Shown here: piece by piece, positions 1 through 5,284 of the stretch
Numbering within the stretch: the first letter of the stretch is position 1
Layout: every line of letters begins with the position of its first letter
Origin: an uncultured Spirochaetia bacterium
GTDB taxonomy: Bacteria; Spirochaetota; CALGPD01
Reading direction: 5' to 3'
Assembly: GCA_937960625.1 (NCBI GenBank)
Contig: CALGPD010000200.1
Span: 1 to 8,322 of the forward strand
Length of the DNA: 8,322 nt
The notes under the pieces: generated by a model
The model's database searches: none
What the model was told of the DNA's origin: nothing
Seen by the model: the letters and a program-made list of their open reading frames with translations, nothing else
Position numbers and translations under genes: made by a program

Positions 1-185
1 ATATTACTATTTCCAGACCTCCCATCAAACAATACTCCCAATGCACAATTGATCAAAGTGTTGTTATAAAAATGAGTTTCTGAATATCTATTATAATAAC
101 CTAAACATAGAGAGCTTGAGTCTCCATTCCAGTTATAAACTAAATTATTATACATATATACTTTTGCATCGCCTGATCCGTTATC
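1..185 (-). CDS. Fragment of a right-handed parallel beta-helix protein, fused in frame to the RND gene
   Basis: The last 61 residues or so of the open frame have no transmembrane character and do not resemble an RND C-terminus. They are rich in Asn, Gly, Ser, Tyr and Asp. They contain repeated short strands followed by N-N turns, such as VYMYNNLVYN and THFYNNTLINC, and end in LGVLFDGRSGN. That spacing of roughly 20-25 residues per rung and the Asn ladders are typical of PbH1 repeats in secreted beta-helix proteins such as pectate-lyase-like or polysaccharide-binding surface proteins. The fragment has no start of its own and runs off the left edge. The family assignment comes from pattern recognition only; the specific function cannot be told. 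It is listed separately because it very probably belongs to a different gene from the permease. Confidence 0.7.
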
Positions 186-3100
186 AGTATAATCAACCCC
201 TATACCAATAGCAATTGAAGCAACCAGCGCTGTACTTGCATTAAGGTCAATACCGAAAAATCCCATAATAGCAAAGTTTATCATAATAGTTATGCCCAAA
301 GGAATTAAAGAAATAATTCCTCCGATAAAAGTACGATAAGCAATAAATATTATTATAAAAACTGCAAATAAACTAAAAAAGATACTGTTTATTTGTCCGT
401 CCACAACGATTTTATTCACCGTAAGTTTCACTACACCTATACCAGAATAAATAAATTCATAATCTCCATTACGGGTAATATAATTTCCATCTTTATATTT
501 ACCGCCTGGGAATTTTTCTTCTATAAGTTTTTTATACTTATTCATTATTGTATTCATGGCTTCACTTGAAGAATTTTTAACTTGTACTACAGTTCTGCCT
601 GTCCGGTAATCTTTTGTTATATAATCAGAAAGGTCCTCAGAATAAAATGAAGTAATATATTGCACTGCCAGATCAACAGTGTCAGGAATAACCTGCCATT
701 TTGGATCTCCGTAATTCATTGTTTGATTGAATTTTTTCAGCATGTCATTTATGGAAATTATTTTTCCCATATATTTTCCCAAGGGATATTTTTCCTTTCC
801 GGAATTATCAACACCTGTTGACATAAACTTTTGTATTTCTTCCATTTTATTTAGAAACTCAGGCCTTAATAATCCTTTGCTATAAGCGAGATAACGTTTT
901 TTTGCTTTTTCCATTTTTGCTTTAATTACAAATAATGGTTTGCGTTTTTTTTCTGATTGTTTTTTCTTATTAACTATTATCTCTTCTTCTTCATCATCCG
1001 CATCCGAATTTCCATTTTTTCTGGTTTTTTTTGCTTTTTCATTTTGAAATTTTTCTTGGGCAGTATTTTCGTCAGTGCCGTATTTTAATTTTTGATATTG
1101 TTTTTGAAGCTTATCATATTCATTTTTAACTTTTTTAATATAATCTTGTTTAACTTTGTAAACAATCATGAATGTATTGGTGCCGCCGAAGTTTTTATTA
1201 AGGAAATCATCGCTTTTTCTTAAAGCTGTACTTTTTTTAAAGAATTTTACGTTGTCCATATCAACTACAATTTTTAGTGAACCTAGAATTGATACTATCA
1301 ATAAAAGGGCTAATATGCTTATATATATCCAACGTTGTTTATATGTTGACCGCCCGATTGCTTCGAGTATTTTATGGGTCCTTCCTTCATGGGTCGCTTT
1401 CCGCCCTTGTTTTTTTTCAATAAACTTTCTGGGGATTTTACCTATTCTTAACAATGCCGGAATAAAAGTCATTGATATTATTAAGGCGAAAAACACCCCA
1501 AGTCCGGCAAATATTCCAAATTCTCTAATTGGAACGATTTTATTAAAAATATTTGAAGCAAAACCTACTATTGTTGTCAGCCCCGCTAACAACACAGCCA
1601 AACCGACTTTTTTTAATGTGCTTTTTATTGCTGTTTCTTTATCAATACCTTTATCCACAGCGAGGTAAAAATCATTTATTATATGAATTCCATAAGCAGA
1701 ACCCACAGCAACGAGAAGGGTTGGAATAATCGTTGCCATTACACTTAAAGGTATATTCGTTAGAGCCATAAAGCCAATTGTCCAGATTACCGAAAGAATA
1801 ACTGTTATTAATGGTAAAACAACTCCCCTTATATGCCTAAATGAAAGATAGAGGAAAATAATAACCAAAATAATAATAAATGGAAAAAGAGTTCCTAAGT
1901 CCTGTCCCATTTGTATTCCCATTAGGAAATTAACAACTGGTTCTCCGGCAATGTTTATTTTGACTTTTTTAACTTTTGAAACTTCTTCTTTCAATATTTT
2001 TTCTAAATAAATATATAACCGGTTAATTTCTTTGCTCATTATATTCGGAACAGTTCTAACGAGAATTAGAGTGCTTTTTTCATCATGAGAAATTAAAGCG
2101 CCTTTATAAAAGTCCCAACTTCTAATTCTATGTTTTAATAAAGAAACATCGGTTTTTGTTATCTTAATATCAGGCTTTATTTTAATTAAATCCGCCGCCC
2201 GAGTTTGATAATTCAAGCTCCGTTGGTCTTTTCTAAAAGTTTTAATAAGTTTCTTTATTTTCAATTTTTTACTTTTTTTATAGACTATATTCGCGTTTTC
2301 TGTATCAAGGCCAACTATATTTGAAAGAAAATCTTTAGAAAGTATTATTTTTTTTAATTTTTTGGATGTTTGAATGTTTTTTTCTATCAAGTAAGTTAGC
2401 AAAAGGTCAATTTGTTCTTTTTTAGCACCTTTGAATAATTTATAATATTTAGATTTATTTGCAAATTCTCCCTGCGCATAATCCGTATCGGTTAATGACA
2501 TTATATCATCAACCCATTTGCTTTTATAGTGATTGTGCTTATCAACGGTAAGAGCAAAAGTATTATATATTTTTTTAATTTCCTTCGGATTCGATTTAAA
2601 ATACGCAACGATTGCTTTAATATCTTTAGCTGACGTTGCAATGCTTTCCTGTTCTTCGTCATCCGCGTCTGCTGCTTTTTGCTTAGGCTTTTGTTTAATC
2701 TTTTTAGGGGAATCTTCATCGTCAGGGTCAGCATTGTTATTATTTGTAGTTTGTTTACCTGAACCTGCATCATCTGTATCATCAGGGTCAGCATTTTCTT
2801 TATTCCCTGAATTGCTCATATTTACACCGAGTTTTTTTGAAAGTGCTGTTTCATTTGTCAAATTCTGTTTAAGGCTTTTAGAATTGAATTTTTCCTGTCC
2901 CATTTCAGTTAAAAGAAAGTTAAATATTATTTCCCGGTATTTTTTATCAATTTTCGTTGATTGTTTTAATAAGTCTTTTAAAATTAAATTGTTAACTTTA
3001 TTCACGCGTTCTGTAATTCTATTAACTAGATTAACCATTTTTACGTTAAATATATTTTTATTTTCCTTGTCGGTTAGGGATATTGCTATACCGGATCCGG

Positions 3101-3314
3101 CTCCAAAAAGGTATTCGAATTTTTCAAATTTAATACGTTCTGTATTGTTGTCGGGTAAAAACCTCGTTACATCATTATCAGCTTTAGCTTTTAGCATAAA
3201 AACAAATAGAATGGCTGTTATTATAATCGTTGTAATTACAATAAACCATGGATGTTTTATAATTGCCATTTCTTCCCGTATCCAGAAATTCTTTTTATCA
3301 TTATTTTTCATCAT
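1..3314 (-). CDS. RND/MMPL-family efflux permease, C-terminus replaced by foreign sequence
   Basis: This is an inner-membrane, proton-driven RND permease. Residue numbers count from the ATG at 3314. TM1 is at about residues 19-39, followed by a very long first periplasmic loop (about 40-465). TM2-TM6 follow at about 473-492, 498-518, 525-545, 570-588 and 599-622, then TM7 at 663-680, a second loop (about 681-970), TM8 at 977-993, TM9 at 998-1020 and the start of TM10. The pseudo-duplicated motifs G-S-A-Y-G-I-H (538-544) and G-I-G-V-D-Y (1037-1042) mark the equivalent helices TM4 and TM10. I checked the frame triplet by triplet and found no stop down to base 3. The RND part ends at residue 1043 and the remainder is beta-helix sequence, so TM11 and TM12 are missing. 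AGAGG at 3318-3322 lies 3 bases before the ATG at 3314 and 6 before an adjacent ATG at 3311, so the second may be the real start. The gene overlaps the tetR end by 11-14 bases and is surely co-transcribed with it. The substrate is unknown; drugs, lipids or hydrophobic compounds are usual for the family. Confidence 0.9.
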   Translation of the reverse strand, partial: MMKNNDKKNFWIREEMAIIKHPWFIVITTIIITAILFVFMLKAKADNDVTRFLPDNNTERIKFEKFEYLFGAGSGIAISLTDKENKNIFNVKMVNLVNRITERVNKVNNLILKDLLKQSTKIDKKYREIIFNFLLTEMGQEKFNSKSLKQNLTNETALSKKLGVNMSNSGNKENADPDDTDDAGSGKQTTNNNNADPDDEDSPKKIKQKPKQKAADADDEEQESIATSAKDIKAIVAYFKSNPKEIKKIYNTFALTVDKHNHYKSKWVDDIMSLTDTDYAQGEFANKSKYYKLFKGAKKEQIDLLLTYLIEKNIQTSKKLKKIILSKDFLSNIVGLDTENANIVYKKSKKLKIKKLIKTFRKDQRSLNYQTRAADLIKIKPDIKITKTDVSLLKHRIRSWDFYKGALISHDEKSTLILVRTVPNIMSKEINRLYIYLEKILKEEVSKVKKVKINIAGEPVVNFLMGIQMGQDLGTLFPFIIILVIIFLYLSFRHIRGVVLPLITVILSVIWTIGFMALTNIPLSVMATIIPTLLVAVGSAYGIHIINDFYLAVDKGIDKETAIKSTLKKVGLAVLLAGLTTIVGFASNIFNKIVPIREFGIFAGLGVFFALIISMTFIPALLRIGKIPRKFIEKKQGRKATHEGRTHKILEAIGRSTYKQRWIYISILALLLIVSILGSLKIVVDMDNVKFFKKSTALRKSDDFLNKNFGGTNTFMIVYKVKQDYIKKVKNEYDKLQKQYQKLKYGTDENTAQEKFQNEKAKKTRKNGNSDADDEEEEIIVNKKKQSEKKRKPLFVIKAKMEKAKKRYLAYSKGLLRPEFLNKMEEIQKFMSTGVDNSGKEKYPLGKYMGKIISINDMLKKFNQTMNYGDPKWQVIPDTVDLAVQYITSFYSEDLSDYITKDYRTGRTVVQVKNSSSEAMNTIMNKYKKLIEEKFPGGKYKDGNYITRNGDYEFIYSGIGVVKLTVNKIVVDGQINSIFFSLFAVFIIIFIAYRTFIGGIISLIPLGITIMINFAIMGFFGIDLNASTALVASIAIGIGVDYTDNGSGDAKVYMYNNLVYNWNGDSSSLCLGYYNRYSETHFYNNTLINCALGVLFDGRSGNSN
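180..197 (-). other. Chimeric junction between RND and beta-helix coding sequence
   Basis: Reading the minus strand, codons for G-V-D-Y-T (bases 200-186) are the conserved RND TM10 motif, which in the family continues with an Ile-His or similar pair and the next helix. Here the next codons are D-N-G-S-G-D, and everything beyond is beta-helix. The break therefore lies at about 180-197. The stretch GATTATACTGATAAC across the joint could encode part of either protein, so the exact point is ambiguous by a few bases, as expected for a microhomology join. Confidence 0.7.
984..1007 (-). repeat. Related Asp/Glu-rich patch in the second periplasmic loop
   Basis: Residues 770-778 read SDADDEEEE and resemble DADDEEQES at 216-224 in loop one. 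Bases 987-1004 match 2652-2669 at 16 of 18 positions. The patch is flanked by Lys-rich, probably coiled-coil segments (about residues 720-765 and 783-810). The two loops of an RND protein are ancient duplicates, and the acidic patch occurs in both. Confidence 0.6.
2641..2820 (-). repeat. Three Asp-rich repeats with exact 60-bp period inside the RND gene
   Basis: In the first periplasmic loop the pentapeptides ADPDD (residues 175-179), ADPDD (195-199) and ADADD (215-219) recur exactly every 20 residues. In DNA, 2778-2795 and 2718-2735 match at 17 of 18 bases. The third copy, at about 2655-2675, is more diverged. The segments between the repeats are Asn/Gln/Thr-rich, then Lys/Gln/Pro-rich, so the whole of about residues 166-224 looks like a disordered, charged insertion and not a folded porter subdomain. 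Confidence 0.75.
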
Positions 3315-3918
3315 TGTCCTCTTCGAATTTAAATTTTAGCCCGTTTGTTGTGAATTCTAGAAATGTTTCTCTATCTGTTTTTGTTATTCCGTCTTGTTCT
3401 ATCATTGTTTTAATAAAAAAACCCTGAATTGCTCCAAAATAAATATGTGCTATAGTATTAATATCACCTTCAAAATTTATTAATCCCGAGTCACGTTTTA
3501 TCTTTAACTCATTTGCAATAGTTTGTAATACCTTGCTTTTTAATTTCTTTAATTCTACAGGAGGATTTTCAGTAAAAAGCAAACTGGACATTTGTACAAA
3601 CAGAATTAATATCAATTTATTATCCTGTTCAAAGTAGTTCATCATAAATTCATTATGCTTAAAGAATTTTTCCCTTTCACTTATGCTTTCTTTTCTAATA
3701 TTTTCCATTCCTGAATTAAATTCTTCCCATTTTAATTCAAATAGAGAAAGCATTACATCGTCTTTGTTTTTAAAATAGTTATATATTGTGCCTACAGCCA
3801 TTTCTGCTTCATCCGCGATATCCTGCATGGTTGCAACGTGATAACCTTTAGAAGCAAATACTTCAATAGCCGCGTCGAATATTTGTTTTCTTTTGTTTTG
3901 TTTTTTATTATTATTCAT
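3301..3918 (-). CDS. TetR/AcrR-family transcriptional regulator
   Basis: This 205-residue protein has the usual TetR length. The N-terminal DNA-binding domain spans about residues 8-55. Helix 1 carries I-F-D-A-A-I-E-V-F; the helix-turn-helix follows as T-M-Q-D-I-A-D-E-A-E (30-39) and A-V-G-T-I-Y-N-Y-F (41-49), a near-consensus TetR recognition helix. The rest is the divergent all-helical ligand-binding and dimerisation domain. The start is supported by AAGGA four bases upstream of the ATG. The gene sits just below a strong promoter whose start site is covered by a perfect palindrome, and its 3' end overlaps the RND permease gene. By family precedent it represses its own operon until a ligand, often a substrate of the pump, is bound. 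The ligand cannot be read from the sequence. The C-terminus is Glu/Asp/Lys-rich. Confidence 0.93.
   Translation of the reverse strand: MNNNKKQNKRKQIFDAAIEVFASKGYHVATMQDIADEAEMAVGTIYNYFKNKDDVMLSLFELKWEEFNSGMENIRKESISEREKFFKHNEFMMNYFEQDNKLILILFVQMSSLLFTENPPVELKKLKSKVLQTIANELKIKRDSGLINFEGDINTIAHIYFGAIQGFFIKTMIEQDGITKTDRETFLEFTTNGLKFKFEEDNDEK
3318..3322 (-). promoter_or_regulatory. Ribosome binding site of the RND gene
   Basis: AGAGG inside the 3' end of tetR precedes the tandem ATG codons at 3314 and 3311 by 3 and 6 bases. The longer spacing favours the second ATG. Confidence 0.6.
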
Positions 3919-3921
3919 AGC

Positions 3922-3927
3922 TTCCTT
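3922..3927 (-). promoter_or_regulatory. Ribosome binding site of tetR gene
   Basis: AAGGAA is followed by GCT and the ATG at 3918, which gives normal Shine-Dalgarno spacing and supports that start. Confidence 0.7.
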
Positions 3928-3930
3928 AAA

Positions 3931-3950
3931 ATGAATGAACGTTCATTCAT
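3931..3950 (-). promoter_or_regulatory. TetR operator: perfect 20-bp palindrome
   Basis: ATGAATGAAC is followed directly by its exact reverse complement, GTTCATTCAT, with no spacer. The form (TGAATGAAC half-sites) is typical of TetR-family operators. It begins right after the -10 box, covers the predicted transcription start at about 3944 and ends 12 bases before the tetR ATG. Occupancy would block the promoter. I saw no second copy elsewhere in the window. Confidence 0.85.
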
Positions 3951-3979
3951 ATTTTATTAATTTATTCTCATTGCGTCAA
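3951..3979 (-). promoter_or_regulatory. Sigma-70-type promoter of the tetR-RND operon
   Basis: On the minus strand TTGACG (3979-3974) and TAAAAT (3956-3951) are separated by exactly 17 bases. Both hexamers match the consensus at five of six positions. The predicted start is in the centre of the palindrome just downstream. Confidence 0.8.
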
Positions 3980-4071
3980 TACTTTTTCACTTTTTTTATT
4001 AAATTTTAAAAGAAAATTGTAATAGTGATATAATTTAAAATGAAATGATTACGTTTTATTGTTTCGGCTGA

Positions 4072-4548
4072 TTAGTTGTTTTCTCTGACAAAATAATTTA
4101 TGTTAAGTTTTTTGAAATACGTAGGCCGGGAAAGTTCTTTTCTATTATAAAAGATTATTTTAATTTTATTATTATTTACAAAATCAAAGATTCCCTCATA
4201 TACGACTTCTCTCGGATATGTTTGATACAAAGTAACTTTATAAGGTTTTGAAGAAATATCAATTGTATATTTGCCCTGTGATTCAAATATTACGGGAGAA
4301 ATTTTAACCTTGAACTCGAAGGTTTTGTTTTTACGCAACTCCAAACTTGAAGGTAAACCATAGTTTAAAGCTACCCATGATTCTCCGAATTTAATTGCCT
4401 TCCATTTTCCATATATAGCTTTAAGAGGGTTATTTAAAAAGGATTTATTAACATCTATATTATCTGAGTTTTTTTTCGCTGATTTACTTGAGCAAGATGT
4501 GAATATAATAAGAAGAATAATTAATTTTATTATTATCAGTTTTTTCAT
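4072..4548 (-). CDS. Small putative lipoprotein with lipocalin-like beta-barrel pattern
   Basis: This is a 158-residue protein. Residues 1-18 form a signal peptide (MKK, then an Ile/Leu core), followed by I-F-T-S-C with Cys19 as the probable lipidated residue. Phe at -3 departs from the strict lipobox but fits the relaxed one known from spirochaetes. A short Lys/Ser/Asn linker runs to about residue 40. The mature part alternates strands: Y-G-K-W-K-A-I-K, L-E-L-R-K-N-K-T-F-E-F-K-V, G-K-Y-T-I-D, Y-K-V-T-L-Y-Q, Y-E-G-I-F-D-F-V and K-I-K-I-I-F-Y. The opening G-K-W and the later G-K-Y-T-I are reminiscent of lipocalin-like domains in other bacterial lipoproteins. No catalytic residues are evident and the function is unknown. 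No Shine-Dalgarno sequence precedes the ATG. It sits alone between the terminator of the phaC unit and the tetR promoter. Confidence 0.8.
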   Translation of the reverse strand: MKKLIIIKLIILLIIFTSCSSKSAKKNSDNIDVNKSFLNNPLKAIYGKWKAIKFGESWVALNYGLPSSLELRKNKTFEFKVKISPVIFESQGKYTIDISSKPYKVTLYQTYPREVVYEGIFDFVNNNKIKIIFYNRKELSRPTYFKKLNINYFVRENN

Positions 4549-4553
4549 AATTC

Positions 4554-4559
4554 ATTATA
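4554..4559 (-). promoter_or_regulatory. Possible -10 box for the lipoprotein gene
   Basis: A perfect TATAAT lies only 5 bases upstream of the lipoprotein ATG. No convincing -35 box is seen at 16-18 bases (the best match is about 3 of 6). If used, transcription would start at or next to the ATG. AT-richness makes a chance match possible. Confidence 0.35.
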
Positions 4560-4592
4560 AATATAATAATTATGTTTTTGAGATAGAATAAA

Positions 4593-4629
4593 AAAGAATG
4601 AAAACATATAAAAAATGTTTTCATTCTTT
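4593..4629 (-). terminator. Rho-independent terminator of the phaC-yhhN unit
   Basis: Bases 4593-4607 and 4615-4629 are perfect reverse complements (15 bp) around a 7-base loop. On the minus strand the hairpin is followed by TTTTTTATTC. The T tract is absent on the plus side, so the terminator is directional. It lies 35 bases after the yhhN stop codon. Confidence 0.9.
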
Positions 4630-4663
4630 AATACTTATAAATACTATCGCCTCATTATTAGAA

Positions 4664-5284
4664 TTACTTTTTCTCAACAGTTGAGCGGTAAATTAAAAAT
4701 TGTGCTGCCCAATACGTCAAAATACTTAAGTAGCTTGTGTTAAACTTGGGTTGTATAAATTGTTCAATACCGATAATTGTATCACTAACAACGAAGAAAA
4801 CTGCTCCATAAAAAGCATATCTAAAAGCAATTGATATTTTATATCCGGCTGCTGACCTCCATAGCATGGTTGCAATAACAACGATGTAAATCAAAACAGG
4901 AATTGTTAACTTTCCGGTATAAGATGAAAGTAAAACGAAAACAACAGTTCCATAAAGGTATGAAAGAACAGCCCAAACATACGCCGGGAGTTTACATTTT
5001 TTCACGAATGCCAGAATATAAAAGATTTGTGAAATAAAAAAACACCCTAATCCGGGTAAAAACATTTTTATGGATTGAGACAAGAAAATATCTCCGGCAA
5101 GTGAAAATATAAATCCTGAAAAAATTAATTTATTATATACATTTTTTAACCTGATCATTAAAAGCAATATAATTAAGGGAAATGTTTTTAAGATTGAAGC
5201 GGCTAATTTATAGTGTAAAGAAAAAAATACTAAAAAACATATAACGGATAGAATAAAAAGCGTAAGCAGTATTTTTCGTTTCAT
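4664..5284 (-). CDS. YhhN/TMEM86-family membrane protein, putative lysoplasmalogenase
   Basis: This is a 206-residue polytopic inner-membrane protein, matching the roughly 200-residue YhhN family, with about eight hydrophobic segments. Family hallmarks are S-L-A-G-D-I-F-L (61-68, Asp65), the G-L-G-C-F-F-I-S-Q-I-F-Y-I-L-A-F helix (78-93), F-V-V-S-D-T-I (164-170, Asp168) and the C-terminal Y-W-A-A-Q-F-L-I. Characterised members (human TMEM86B and a Legionella YhhN) hydrolyse the vinyl-ether bond of lysoplasmalogens to a fatty aldehyde and a glycerophospho-base. The activity here is inferred from family only. Many relatives have His in the F-x-x-x-H-x-x-Y-I helix, where this protein has Gln86, so catalysis is not certain. 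The ATG overlaps the phaC stop as ATGA and lacks its own Shine-Dalgarno sequence, so translation is probably coupled to phaC. Confidence 0.85.
   Translation of the reverse strand: MKRKILLTLFILSVICFLVFFSLHYKLAASILKTFPLIILLLMIRLKNVYNKLIFSGFIFSLAGDIFLSQSIKMFLPGLGCFFISQIFYILAFVKKCKLPAYVWAVLSYLYGTVVFVLLSSYTGKLTIPVLIYIVVIATMLWRSAAGYKISIAFRYAFYGAVFFVVSDTIIGIEQFIQPKFNTSYLSILTYWAAQFLIYRSTVEKK

Noticed and set aside
901..1160. Many T and A homopolymer runs suggesting possible frameshifts
   Set aside because: Triplet-by-triplet reading shows the RND frame stays open and keeps its coiled-coil character on both sides, so no frameshift is needed.
1168..1668. Plus-strand open frame opposite TM4-TM7 of the permease
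   Set aside because: It is antisense to a verified, uninterrupted RND frame with conserved helices.
2501..2794. Minus-strand 97-codon frame within the RND gene
   Set aside because: It is in another frame of the same strand as the verified RND coding sequence; its low-complexity Met/Thr/Gln/Lys content comes from the acidic repeats read out of frame.
1..3314. Natural two-domain protein, RND plus beta-helix
   Set aside because: The switch falls inside TM10 and removes the last membrane helices, leaving a non-viable topology; a chimeric join is far simpler.
2533..3339. Long plus-strand open frame (268 codons) antisense to the RND gene
   Set aside because: It mirrors the RND reading frame exactly in this stretch; its Ser/Leu/Phe-rich runs are the complement of acidic and Lys-rich codons, and it has no recognisable motif.
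4002..4018. AATTTT/AAAATT hairpin downstream of the lipoprotein gene
   Set aside because: It is only six A-T pairs without a proper T tract, and too weak to call as a terminator in such AT-rich DNA.
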